Shown one piece after another: positions 13,743 through 22,387 of a stretch of 32,157 nucleotides of DNA. The notes under the pieces are model-generated. The model searched no databases. It was not told the origin of the DNA and saw only the letters and a list, made by a program, of their open reading frames with translations. The DNA is from a virus. A program made the translations under genes and the position numbers. The stretch covers positions 1 to 32,157 of the IMG/VR virus record IMGVR_UViG_3300011115_000315; one strand, given 5' to 3'. Position 1 is the stretch's first letter. Every line of letters starts with the position of its first letter.

Positions 13743-13807
13743 CATACCTAACATTTGAGAAACAAAAGAATCAAATAGAATCAGATTTAATAAAAAGAAA
13801 TAAATGA
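13553..13807 (+). CDS. Tail assembly chaperone C-terminal extension in the -1 frame (no own start codon)
   Basis: This 84-residue extension contains FGKRWKWYSSIYALAQGNII, then FDRVTELPINQCLTYLTFEK. This W-Y-x-S-I-Y-x-L-A-x-G pattern is the second component I associate with this Bacteroidota tail chaperone pair. The frame has no start codon, begins within the T9 tract, and ends with a TGA overlapping the ATG of the next gene (13804). The simplest reading is a fusion of 249 residues made by -1 frameshifting, analogous to lambda gpGT, which binds tape measure and tail tube protein. A sequencing indel in T9 is the alternative, but would leave the coding-like zero frame unexplained. Confidence 0.75.
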   Translation, partial: LQFRQRIIEKYDDLFGEQSGDTDYSATAQFGKRWKWYSSIYALAQGNIINFDRVTELPINQCLTYLTFEKQKNQIESDLIKRNK

Positions 13808-14259
13808 GTACATTTTACGAAATAACACAAGTAATAAAAAACAAACTGCAAGAAGATTTGTTTGTAAATACAGTAACTACAGGTGATATATTTAAAGTTG
13901 ATTTAAACAAACTAACTATATTTCCTTTAAGTCATATTATAGTTAATTCTGTATCTTATCAAGGTCCTGTATTGAATTATAATATATCTATTTTATCAAT
14001 GGATATTGTAGATGAATCAAAAGAAAAAGTTGCTGATATATTTTTAGGTAATGATAACGAGCAGGATGTTTTAAATACTCAGTTAGCTGTAGCAAATAGA
14101 TTTTTAGAAGTATTACGCAGAGGTGATTTAGCAGAAGATTATGAATTAGTAAATGATACAGCAAACATTGAATTTTTTACTGAACGATTTGAAAACAAAA
14201 TAGCAGGTGTAACTTTTACATTTGATATTGCTATTTCAAATACAATGACAAAATGTTAA
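13804..14259 (+). CDS. Putative head-tail or tail completion protein, 151 aa
   Basis: The protein has an alpha/beta sequence (FYEITQVIKNKLQEDLFVNTVTTGDIF; IDIAN-like end FTFDIAISNTMTKC) with no catalytic motif. Placed between the tail chaperone and an HK97 gp10-like gene, it resembles tail terminator or neck proteins by size and position only. It overlaps the chaperone -1 frame stop (ATGA) and the next gene by seven bases. Confidence 0.6.
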   Translation: MSTFYEITQVIKNKLQEDLFVNTVTTGDIFKVDLNKLTIFPLSHIIVNSVSYQGPVLNYNISILSMDIVDESKEKVADIFLGNDNEQDVLNTQLAVANRFLEVLRRGDLAEDYELVNDTANIEFFTERFENKIAGVTFTFDIAISNTMTKC

Positions 14260-14801
14260 AACTTGAAAAAGTAAATAAAACTATTCAAATGTTTCGTGAC
14301 TATGTTATACGTGAAGCAAAGGATAATTTAAAACGTTCAAATCACAATAATACAAGTTCATTATTAAATAGTGTAGATGGTGAAATAATTACAGAAGGTG
14401 GTTATACTATTGTAGGGTTTAAAATGAACGATTATGGAACATTTGTAGATTTAGGTGTAAAAGGAAAAACAAGTTCAGATAAAGCTCCTAATAGTCCTTA
14501 TAAGTTTGGTTCAGGTACAGGTGCAAAAGGTGGTTTAACAAAAGGAATAAATCAATGGGTAAGACAAAAAGGTTTTCAATTCAGAAGCAAAGAAGAAGGA
14601 AGCAAAGGTAGGTTTTTGAGTTATGAATCTACAGCTTATTTAATTACAAGATCTATATTTCATAAAGGAATTAAACCTTCTTTATTTTTTACTAAACCAT
14701 TTGAAGCAGGATATAAGAAATACATAGATATAGATTTAATGACTGCATTTGGACAAGATATAGATACAATGATAGATTATAATTTAAAAGATATAAAATG
14801 A
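14253..14801 (+). CDS. HK97 gp10-like head-tail connector or tail component
   Basis: The 182-residue protein has YGTFVDLGVKGKTSSDKAPNS (residues 61-81) after a helical N-terminus, a Gly-rich central segment, and a C-terminal part with RSIFHKGIKPSLFFTKPFE. The Y-x-x-F-V-x-x-G core and the KGIKPxxFF end are typical of HK97 gp10-family neck proteins. It would link the connector and the tail. The next gene overlaps by four bases (ATGA). Confidence 0.65.
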   Translation: MLKLEKVNKTIQMFRDYVIREAKDNLKRSNHNNTSSLLNSVDGEIITEGGYTIVGFKMNDYGTFVDLGVKGKTSSDKAPNSPYKFGSGTGAKGGLTKGINQWVRQKGFQFRSKEEGSKGRFLSYESTAYLITRSIFHKGIKPSLFFTKPFEAGYKKYIDIDLMTAFGQDIDTMIDYNLKDIK

Positions 14802-15856
14802 ATGTAATAAGTGCAAGAAGTCCGTTTGAAATAATCATAAATGAAACAGGACAAACAGGAAGCAAAGTAGAATTATTTATTTGGAATAAAGGAACTACAG
14901 AACCTACTATTCCTACTTATATAATGAGTGAGAATATAGCATCTGTAACACAAACAGAAACAAACTATAATATATCACCTTATATTTTAGAATATATAAA
15001 TCAAATATCAGTTAATTATAATACTGTACCTGCTATTGAAGAAAATACAGATTGGTGCTTAGTACGTGTTAAAAGATATAAAAATGTTTCAGGTACTTTT
15101 ACTTTATTAGATAACATAGTTTACTTTGGTGTTAATGGTTATACAGAAGTATCTCAAGGTATGAATTATATGAATGATGATTATAATAATAAGTATTTAT
15201 TAGGTAGTGGTGGTATTATACAATATTATAATGATATACCATATTATAATTTTCTTTGTATTAGTGATACAGGTACTAATTTTTATATTAAATATTATAA
15301 TAAATTAGGAACATTATTAAATACTAATACATTTAGAACTGCTATTGCAGCTAATTATTTTAATTATCGTTTACCATTAGCTTATAATAATTCTGCTTAT
15401 TGTAAAATAGGTGATGATGGAGATGGAGTTGCTTATACAATTTATACAGAAAAATTAGAAGAATGTAGATATACTCCTATTAATTGTAGTTATGTAAATA
15501 AATATGGTGGATGGCAACAATTAGTATTTTTTAAAGAACGAATTTATAAAGTAGATGTTAAAGGAAGTAAATATAATTTAATGCAATCTAATGTAAATTA
15601 TAATTATCAAATTGGACAAACAAAAACTTTTAATTCAAATGGTAAAGCTTCTATAACTTGCAACACAGGATGGGTTTACGAAAGCTATAATACATTTATT
15701 AAAGAACTAATGTTAAGTGATACTGTATTACTTAATGGAATACCTGTAACTGTTAAAACACAATCTTTAACTTATAAAACAGATTTAAGAGATAAGAATA
15801 TAAACTTCACTATTGATTTTGAATACTCTAATAATCTTTTAAACGATATAGTATAA
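14798..15856 (+). CDS. Putative tail structural protein, 352 aa
   Basis: A Tyr/Asn/Thr-rich, beta-type protein without catalytic motifs, beginning MNVISARSPFEIIINETGQT. Its N-terminal segment (SPFEIIINETG...SKVELFIWNKG) resembles tail proteins of Bacteroidota siphophages. It sits between the connector and the large tail protein, so a distal-tail or baseplate role is likely. Exact position in the particle is unknown. Confidence 0.6.
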   Translation: MNVISARSPFEIIINETGQTGSKVELFIWNKGTTEPTIPTYIMSENIASVTQTETNYNISPYILEYINQISVNYNTVPAIEENTDWCLVRVKRYKNVSGTFTLLDNIVYFGVNGYTEVSQGMNYMNDDYNNKYLLGSGGIIQYYNDIPYYNFLCISDTGTNFYIKYYNKLGTLLNTNTFRTAIAANYFNYRLPLAYNNSAYCKIGDDGDGVAYTIYTEKLEECRYTPINCSYVNKYGGWQQLVFFKERIYKVDVKGSKYNLMQSNVNYNYQIGQTKTFNSNGKASITCNTGWVYESYNTFIKELMLSDTVLLNGIPVTVKTQSLTYKTDLRDKNINFTIDFEYSNNLLNDIV

Positions 15857-15857
15857 T

Positions 15858-18434
15858 ATGATAGCAGTACAAATATATATTAAAAAAAATACTTTAGTAC
15901 AAACAGGAAGTGTAACAACAGCAAATACAAGTCCTTATACAGCAGTTAAAAATAGTGCAGCATCTTACACTACAAATCAATATAAAGGACACTATATTAA
16001 AATAATTAAAGGTAAAGGTTTAGGTTCTATTGCTTATATATCATCAAACACAGCAACAGAATTAACATTACAAACTGCAATACAAAATGATACATCAACT
16101 CAGTATGAAATATATAGAGCTGATTATCAAAAGTTAGATTTATTTAAAGATGAAAAAATAAGCGTTACAAGTTCTATAGCTAATGCAAATGATATAGGAA
16201 AAATATTTACTGACTATTCACAATCATTTACAATACCTGCATCAGATAGAAATAATCAAATACTATCACATTGGTATGAAAGCACAATAGATAATGGATA
16301 CGACCATAGACAAAGATACGATGGGTTTATAGAAATAGATACACATAGATTTAAAGATGGTAATTTTCAATTAGAAAAAGCAAATAAAAAGAACGGATTT
16401 ATTGAAAGTTATTCAGTTACGTTTTATGGCAATTTAACACAGCTAAAAGATAGATTTAAAGATGATAAATTAAACACTTTAGATTATAACAGTTTAAAAC
16501 ACACTTATAATTCAACTAATATTATAAGTAGAATACAAGATAATACAGTTTATAGCGTTAGGTACCCTTTAATTGGTTCATCCAAAAAATATTATTATAA
16601 ATATGGAATAGCTTCAGATGATATAAATAATTCAGCAGGGGCAATTAAATGGGATGAGTTATTTCCTGCAATAGAATTATCTAAAATATTTCAATTTATA
16701 CAAACTAAATATAATGTAATATTTACAGGTAGTTTTTTTAATTTAGATCAATGGACTAAACTTTTTTTATATCTTAAAAACTCTGAAAAATTATCTGTAT
16801 ATTCAGAACAATTAAAATTATTTCCTACATATGCTACATCTTGGATAAACACTCAAGGTACAATTACTTCGTCTTGGAATTTTTCTAATTATCCAAATGC
16901 TATACAATATTTTTATGTAAAAATATATCCAACAGATTTAACTAAAAAATATAATGTTTATATTTATAAAGATAATGTTTTATTTGCTCATTTTGATAAT
17001 TTAATAGGTGTACCTACTACAACTGCTCAAGGTTTAATAGTAGATGCAATATATATAAATACAGATCCAAACAATTATCAATATGAAGTTAAAATAAGTT
17101 CAGATGGTATTAATACTTTTAAAACTGATTTTACTTATGTTTATGGAGATGATGATCCTTATTATACAGGATATACTTTAACTACAATTTCAAATGCAAT
17201 AGGACAAACAACAATTAACAATATAAAACTTGAAAATTATATTCCTGATATTACTATTAATGATTTTATTACAGGAATTATTAAAGCATTTAATTTAATG
17301 ATTATACCTAAAGATGTAAATACATTTGAGTTTATACCTTTAGAAATGTATTATAATTCAGGTAAAATATTAGATATAACTAAATATGTTTATGCTGATG
17401 AAATGGATATTGAAAGACCTAAATTATATAAATCAATTAATTTTACTTATGAAAAAAGCATTAACATTTTAAATAATGCTTATAAAGGTTTTTATAACAC
17501 AGAATATGGTGATTTAATTTTTACTAATAGTAATTCTAATGAAAGTGCTAATTATGAAATTAAACTACCTTTTGAAAATGTTTTATTTGAACGTTCTGTA
17601 GGTTATGATTTTGAAACAGCAACTTTAATAGATAAAGATTTAAAACCATATACACCTAAACCAATGTTAATTTATAATAATGGTAGATTAACAACGGATT
17701 TTGCTACAGGTGATAAAATATATATAACTACTGCAACAACACCTATAGAAATAGATAATTATAATAGATTTTCAAATGAATATAATAGCTTACCTACAGA
17801 TTTAACTTATTTAGGTTTAATGACTATGAATTTCAGTAATGAACAATCGCCTTGGTACAATGTTTTAGCACCAAAAGGATTGTATTTTAGACACTATAAA
17901 AATTATATAGATAATTTATACAATATTAAAACAAGGATTGTTAAAGTAAAAGCTTTGTTTCCTGCAAGTTTATTATCTTCTAATGTAACAAATGGATCAG
18001 GTAAAAAATTAGGAATATCTTTAAACGATAGATTAATAATTAGAAATAAAAGATATATTATTAATAATATGAATATTGATTTAACAACAGGTGAAGCTAA
18101 TTTAGAATTATTAACAGATTATAGAGGTGTTAATGCTGCCTCTACTATTGGATATAAATACGCAAGTATAATTCCTGTTGTAGTTGATAAAAAATTACAA
18201 ACATTACAAGAAATTATATACTTAAATGATTATGATAGTTTTTCTGTAAAAGGTGCTGAAAACTTTTTAAGTTATACAACAAGTTCAAATAATACAAATG
18301 ATATTTTATTAGATATTACTATTCCTGAAAATACAGGAACTACAATTAGAAAAGATAGAATAGGCATTGAATATTATACAAATGGTATTTTACAAACAAC
18401 AGAATATATAGTATTTACACAAAACGAAATATGA
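15858..18434 (+). CDS. Large tail structural protein, 858 aa (baseplate or hub candidate)
   Basis: The second largest tail gene of the window by role, and the longest protein here. Near residues 90-130 it carries LFKDEKISVTSSIANANDIG and TDYSQSFTIPASDRNN, a signature I associate with Bacteroidota phage tail proteins upstream of the tape measure. It is rich in Tyr, Asn and Thr, and probably beta-sandwich. The position and size suggest a tail-tip hub that could contact the receptor. No enzymatic domain is visible. Its stop overlaps the next ATG (ATGA). Confidence 0.65.
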   Translation: MIAVQIYIKKNTLVQTGSVTTANTSPYTAVKNSAASYTTNQYKGHYIKIIKGKGLGSIAYISSNTATELTLQTAIQNDTSTQYEIYRADYQKLDLFKDEKISVTSSIANANDIGKIFTDYSQSFTIPASDRNNQILSHWYESTIDNGYDHRQRYDGFIEIDTHRFKDGNFQLEKANKKNGFIESYSVTFYGNLTQLKDRFKDDKLNTLDYNSLKHTYNSTNIISRIQDNTVYSVRYPLIGSSKKYYYKYGIASDDINNSAGAIKWDELFPAIELSKIFQFIQTKYNVIFTGSFFNLDQWTKLFLYLKNSEKLSVYSEQLKLFPTYATSWINTQGTITSSWNFSNYPNAIQYFYVKIYPTDLTKKYNVYIYKDNVLFAHFDNLIGVPTTTAQGLIVDAIYINTDPNNYQYEVKISSDGINTFKTDFTYVYGDDDPYYTGYTLTTISNAIGQTTINNIKLENYIPDITINDFITGIIKAFNLMIIPKDVNTFEFIPLEMYYNSGKILDITKYVYADEMDIERPKLYKSINFTYEKSINILNNAYKGFYNTEYGDLIFTNSNSNESANYEIKLPFENVLFERSVGYDFETATLIDKDLKPYTPKPMLIYNNGRLTTDFATGDKIYITTATTPIEIDNYNRFSNEYNSLPTDLTYLGLMTMNFSNEQSPWYNVLAPKGLYFRHYKNYIDNLYNIKTRIVKVKALFPASLLSSNVTNGSGKKLGISLNDRLIIRNKRYIINNMNIDLTTGEANLELLTDYRGVNAASTIGYKYASIIPVVVDKKLQTLQEIIYLNDYDSFSVKGAENFLSYTTSSNNTNDILLDITIPENTGTTIRKDRIGIEYYTNGILQTTEYIVFTQNEI

Positions 18435-18586
18435 TAAAAAACATTTTAGAATTATTATCACTTGATACACATTACGGACAAAGTGAAATAATAGAAATAG
18501 CAAAGGGAAAATATAAAATACAAAGAACTTGGAAACAAGCATATAAACAATTTAAAAGAGAATTAAAATGGCTGATGTTAAAATAG
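18431..18586 (+). CDS. Small hypothetical protein, 51 aa, before the tape measure
   Basis: ATG 18431 overlaps the stop of the large tail gene and the frame runs 19 bases into the tape measure gene. It encodes a basic helical protein (HYGQSEIIEIAKGKYKIQRT, then WKQAYKQFKRELKW). The double overlap favours a real gene, perhaps a tape-measure partner. Function unknown. Confidence 0.6.
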   Translation: MIKNILELLSLDTHYGQSEIIEIAKGKYKIQRTWKQAYKQFKRELKWLMLK

Positions 18587-20649
18587 TAGAATTACAGGTT
18601 AAAACAAATATTGATTCTGCTGCAACAAATGTAGATAAATTAAAAACAGGTTTAAAATCTGCAACTACAGAATCTAATAATCTATCACAAAGTATGTCAG
18701 GTGGTAAAGCATCTGAATTTATAAATACTTTAGGTGATAGTGTAGGTAAATTAAATCCTGCTTTTGGTGCTGCTGTAAAAGGTTCAAATGGTTTACTATT
18801 AAAAATGTGGGAATTAGTTGCTAATCCTATTGGTGCTATTCTTGCAGCTATTGTAGTAACGTTAAAATTTTTATATGAATCTTTTCAAAGTTCAGTTGCA
18901 GGTGGTAAAGAATTAAAGGCAGTTTTTGCTGCTATTTCTGCTATAGGTACACAAGTAAAAGATGCTATGTTTGGACTTGGTAGAGCTTTAATAGATGTTG
19001 CTTCTGCTGCTTATAAATTTATTACATTAGATTTTAAAGGTGCTGCTGAAGATATGAAAAAAGCTAATAAAGAAGCTACTGAATCATATAAACAATTAGG
19101 TAATGCAGTTGATGGAACTACAGCTAAAATAATGTATAATTTAGAAAAGCAACAACAAGCAAATGACAAAGCAAGAAAAATGCAAGCTGTTACGCAATCT
19201 GAAACTAATAAATTACTTGTTAAATCACGTGAAACTTTAACAGATGAAACTGCATCATTAAAAGATAAAAAGAAAGCATTAGAAGAAGTTACTAAAGCTG
19301 AAACTGCATCAAGTAAAGAAAAAGTTAGAATTGCTGCAGAAGATTTAAGAATAGCACAAGCAAAAGCAAAAGGTTTAGGTGGTGAAGAAGAAAAGAAAGC
19401 TAAACAAGAATTAAGAGAATTAACTATTGCATTAAATGAAGCAGAAACAGAAAATGCAATGACAGGAATAAAGTTGAACAAGCAGAAAAAAATGCTTAGT
19501 AGACAAGAAATGGCAGATGCAAAAGAAGCAGCTGATGCTCAAAAAGAAATAACAAAATCAAAAACAGAAGCAGCTAAAAAAGCACACGATGATGATAAAC
19601 AATTATTAGATGAAAAATTAAGACAAGAAGGTTTAAATTTTCAACAACGTAGAGATTTAGTAGCTAAAGATAAATTATTAACTAAAGCCGAAAGAGATAA
19701 ATACAATGAACAAATAAATAAAGAAGAAAAGAAATCTATTGAAGAACATAAAAAAGCTGTTGAAGATTTAGAAAAATCATATATTACAAGAGCAGAAGAT
19801 GCTGCTGCAAATACAGATCAAAAGAAATTAGATTTGGAAATGTCAAGGCAGAAAAAGGTTATTGAATCAACTGCCAAAACAGAAGAAGAAAAAGCTAAGT
19901 TATTAGATTATTGGCAATCTGAATATGATAGAAAACAAAAAGAATTAACTGATAAAACCGAAAGAGATATAGCAGCAAAAAAAACTGCTGAATTAGATAA
20001 AATTATCGCTGATAAAGAATTAAGTTCTGAAGAACGTTTAAAAGCTATTGATGAAGAACAATTATTATTACAACAACAATTTGATAATAAACTTTTAACA
20101 GAACAACAATATAATGATAAGGTTAAAGGTTTAGCTAAAGCACGTATTACAATAGGTGATGAAGAAGCAAAAGCTAAAATGGAACAATTACAAAGAGGTT
20201 CTGCATTATTAAGTAATATTGGTGGTTTATTAGGTAAAAGTACAGCAGCAGGTAAAGCAGCGGCAGTAGCATCAGCAACTATTGATACTTATGCAGCAGC
20301 AACCACAGCATTTAAAAATGCACAAGCGAATCCAATATCTATTCTTGGTCCTGCATATCCATTTATTCAGGCAGGTTTAGCTATTGCAGGTGGTTTAAAA
20401 AATGTACAAGCAATATTAGCTGTAGAAACACCGGGTGGTGGTGGTGGTGGTGGTTCTGCTCCTACTGCTTCAAGTATGGGAAGTGCTGCACCAAGTTTTA
20501 ATGTAGTAGGTCAAGGTGGTACAAATCAATTAGCACAATCAATAGCAGGACAAGAACAACAACCTTTAAAAGCTTATGTAGTTTCAAATGATGTAACAAC
20601 AAGTCAATCATTAGATAGAAACATAGTAAATAACGCATCAATAGGTTAA
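18568..20649 (+). CDS. Tail tape measure protein
   Basis: The 693-residue protein has a hydrophobic stretch near residues 88-108 (NPIGAILAAIVVTLKFLYESF) and then a very long Lys/Glu/Ala-rich coiled-coil region to about residue 545. A second hydrophobic stretch (PAYPFIQAGLAIAGGL) and a six-glycine run (VETPGGGGGGGS) precede the C-terminal tail. This is the tape measure layout; it sets tail length and is ejected with DNA. At about 1.5 angstrom per residue it would fit a tail near 100 nm, an estimate from the usual rule, not a measurement. Confidence 0.85.
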   Translation: MADVKIVELQVKTNIDSAATNVDKLKTGLKSATTESNNLSQSMSGGKASEFINTLGDSVGKLNPAFGAAVKGSNGLLLKMWELVANPIGAILAAIVVTLKFLYESFQSSVAGGKELKAVFAAISAIGTQVKDAMFGLGRALIDVASAAYKFITLDFKGAAEDMKKANKEATESYKQLGNAVDGTTAKIMYNLEKQQQANDKARKMQAVTQSETNKLLVKSRETLTDETASLKDKKKALEEVTKAETASSKEKVRIAAEDLRIAQAKAKGLGGEEEKKAKQELRELTIALNEAETENAMTGIKLNKQKKMLSRQEMADAKEAADAQKEITKSKTEAAKKAHDDDKQLLDEKLRQEGLNFQQRRDLVAKDKLLTKAERDKYNEQINKEEKKSIEEHKKAVEDLEKSYITRAEDAAANTDQKKLDLEMSRQKKVIESTAKTEEEKAKLLDYWQSEYDRKQKELTDKTERDIAAKKTAELDKIIADKELSSEERLKAIDEEQLLLQQQFDNKLLTEQQYNDKVKGLAKARITIGDEEAKAKMEQLQRGSALLSNIGGLLGKSTAAGKAAAVASATIDTYAAATTAFKNAQANPISILGPAYPFIQAGLAIAGGLKNVQAILAVETPGGGGGGGSAPTASSMGSAAPSFNVVGQGGTNQLAQSIAGQEQQPLKAYVVSNDVTTSQSLDRNIVNNASIG

Positions 20650-20684
20650 TTAAAACAAAACAAAATTTAATTTATTTTAATAAT

Positions 20685-21281
20685 ATGAAGATAATAGAAC
20701 TAATAATAGACGAAAACGAAAAACTATCAGGAGTTGATGCAGTTTCAATAGTAGAATTTCCTGCAATAGAATCTAATTTTGTTTCATTAAATAAACAATT
20801 AGCATTGGCTAAAGTTGATGATGAAAAACGTATTTTAATGGGTGCTGCTTTAATTCCTAACAAGCACATTTATAGAAGAAATGGTGAAGATGAATATTAT
20901 ATTTTCTTTTCTGATGAAACAGTACGAAAAGCAAGTGAATTGTTTTTAATGAATAGCAATCAAAATAATGCAACATTAGAACACGAAAAAGAATTAAAAG
21001 ATTTGTCAATAGTTGAATCTTGGATTGTTGAAGATACAGAAATGGATAAGTCTAAAAAATATGGTTTAGATGCACCTGTAGGATCTTGGGTTGTTTCAAT
21101 GAAAGTAAACAATGATACTATATGGAATGATTTTGTTAAAACAGGTAAGGTTAAAGGATTTTCAATTGAAGGATATTTTGCTGACAAATTAGAAATGAGT
21201 TTAGAAAAAGAAAAAGAATTAGAGTTAATGGAACAAATAAAAAACATCATTTTAAATGGTGAAAAAAAAAAGTTCAATTAG
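20685..21281 (+). CDS. Prohead protease, XkdF/S78_2-type, zero-frame product
   Basis: The 198-residue product has MGAALIPNKHIYRRNGEDEY (52-71), then LEHEKE with candidate catalytic His100 (98-103), SIVESWIVED (108-117) and VKGFSIEGYF with candidate Ser160 (156-165). These are the ordered motifs of the XkdF-like S78_2 proteases that mature the phage prohead. The zero frame ends a few residues after an A10 tract (NGEKKKFN). The same tract allows a -1 shift into a HAD-like domain. It precedes scaffold and capsid genes, as expected. Confidence 0.8.
   Translation: MKIIELIIDENEKLSGVDAVSIVEFPAIESNFVSLNKQLALAKVDDEKRILMGAALIPNKHIYRRNGEDEYYIFFSDETVRKASELFLMNSNQNNATLEHEKELKDLSIVESWIVEDTEMDKSKKYGLDAPVGSWVVSMKVNNDTIWNDFVKTGKVKGFSIEGYFADKLEMSLEKEKELELMEQIKNIILNGEKKKFN
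21262..21272 (+). other. Candidate -1 frameshift site A_AAA_AAG
   Basis: Zero-frame codons GAA AAA AAA AAG TTC hold the heptamer A_AAA_AAG at 21266-21272, the same as the E. coli dnaX slippery site. After a -1 slip the next codon is GTT at 21272. The -1 frame is stopped at 21260 and has no early ATG. The A10 run could also hide a sequencing indel; one extra A would fuse the two frames. Confidence 0.65.
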
Positions 21282-21577
21282 CTAAAATATCTTTTGATTA
21301 TGATTCTACATTATCTACTGCAAAGGGTACAGAATTAGCAAAAAAACTAATAGCAGAAAATAATGATTTATATATTATTTCTGCAAGGCATTTAAAAAGT
21401 GGAATGTTAAATAAAGCTAAAGAATTAGGTATTCCTTTAAATAGAGTTTATGCAACAGGAAGCAATACTAATAAAATTAATAAAATCAAAAGTTTAAAAA
21501 TAGATACGCATTACGATAATAATGAAAATGTAATTAAACAAATTGATGGAATTGGAAAATTATTTACAAACGATTAA
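21272..21577 (+). CDS. HAD-like phosphatase domain in the -1 frame of the protease gene (no own start codon)
   Basis: The 101-residue stretch reads VQLAKISFDYDSTLSTAKG. It carries HAD motif I (DYDST, D-x-D-x-T), motif II-like IISAR, a lysine-rich KINKIK segment and motif IV-like HYDNN, so the active site looks complete. I recall similar domains fused in one frame to XkdF-type proteases of other Bacteroidota phages. Here it would be joined by -1 frameshifting to make a fusion of about 297 residues. Because an ATG appears only deep inside the domain, independent translation is unlikely. Function of the domain in the capsid is unknown. Confidence 0.7.
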   Translation, partial: VQLAKISFDYDSTLSTAKGTELAKKLIAENNDLYIISARHLKSGMLNKAKELGIPLNRVYATGSNTNKINKIKSLKIDTHYDNNENVIKQIDGIGKLFTND

Positions 21578-21587
21578 ATTAAAAATT

Positions 21588-21770
21588 ATGTCACAAAAAA
21601 CAAGTTCACCTAAAGGTGGAAAAAGAGGATGTTTATGCAAAGATGGAACTTATAATTCAGAATGTTGCAAAGGTGAATTATCAGAACAAGGAATTGGTGC
21701 TACAGTATCACAATCTAATTGTGTTGTTAAAGATTCTGCAGGTAATATAATATCAACAAGAACTAACTAA
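21588..21770 (+). CDS. Small cysteine-rich conserved phage protein, 60 aa
   Basis: MSQKTSSPKGGKRGCLCKDG is followed by YNSECCKGELSEQGIGA. The CLC...ECC cluster and GKRGCLCKDGTY motif are those of short proteins near capsid genes in Bacteroidota phages. ATG 21588 follows the A-rich leader and lies after the HAD stop, so it is preferred over an in-frame ATG at 21543 inside that domain. It might bind metal or stabilise the capsid. Function unknown. Confidence 0.65.
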   Translation: MSQKTSSPKGGKRGCLCKDGTYNSECCKGELSEQGIGATVSQSNCVVKDSAGNIISTRTN

Positions 21771-21820
21771 TTTATAACAAAAACAAATAATAATAATTTA
21801 ACTAATAAATACTTATTAAT

Positions 21821-22381
21821 ATGAATGTAATCAATGAAATCAAAACTCTTTTGGGTATGGAAGTAAAACTTGCTCAAATGAAACTTAAAGATGGAGTTAC
21901 TGTTTTAGAAGCTGATGCTTTTGAAGTAGATAATAACGTTTTTATTGTTAATGGTGAGGAAAAAATTCCTGTACCTGTTGGAGAATACGAATTAGAAGAT
22001 GGTAACATTTTAAAGGTTGATGTAGAAGGTGTAATTGCTGCTATTGAAATGCCTGAAGAAGAAATGCCTGCTAATGAAGAAACTGTACCTTCACCTGCTG
22101 AAGTACCTGTTGAAGCAGAAGCTGCTACTCCAAAAAGAATTGTTGAATCAGTTTCTAAAGAAATGTTCTTTGCAGAAATTGAAAAATTAAGAACTGAAAT
22201 TGCTGAATTAAAATTAGCTAAAGAAGTTGTTAAAGAAGAATTAAGTTCAGATGTGATTTTTGAAAATGTTGAACCATTGACACATTCACCTGAAGTTAAA
22301 AACGAAGTTAAACTAAATAAATTATCACCTAATCGCCAAATGACTACACAAGATTTAGTTATGGCAAAACTTTTTAATTAA
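21821..22381 (+). CDS. Putative scaffolding or capsid assembly protein
   Basis: The 186-residue protein has a beta-like N-terminus (VKLAQMKLKDGVTVLEADAF), an acidic Pro/Glu-rich middle (EMPEEEMPANEETVPSPAE) and a C-terminal coiled-coil-like helix (FFAEIEKLRTEIAELKLAKE). It sits between the protease and the major capsid gene, the standard place for a scaffold. No sequence family is recognised beyond this, so the role rests on layout and position. Confidence 0.6.
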   Translation: MNVINEIKTLLGMEVKLAQMKLKDGVTVLEADAFEVDNNVFIVNGEEKIPVPVGEYELEDGNILKVDVEGVIAAIEMPEEEMPANEETVPSPAEVPVEAEAATPKRIVESVSKEMFFAEIEKLRTEIAELKLAKEVVKEELSSDVIFENVEPLTHSPEVKNEVKLNKLSPNRQMTTQDLVMAKLFN

Positions 22382-22387
22382 TAAATT

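Noticed and set aside
19011-19481. Long minus-strand open frame inside the tape measure gene
   Set aside because: It is the antisense of Lys/Ala/Glu-rich coiled-coil codons, has no recognisable motif, and lies inside a well-supported gene. Other minus-strand frames are likewise shadows.
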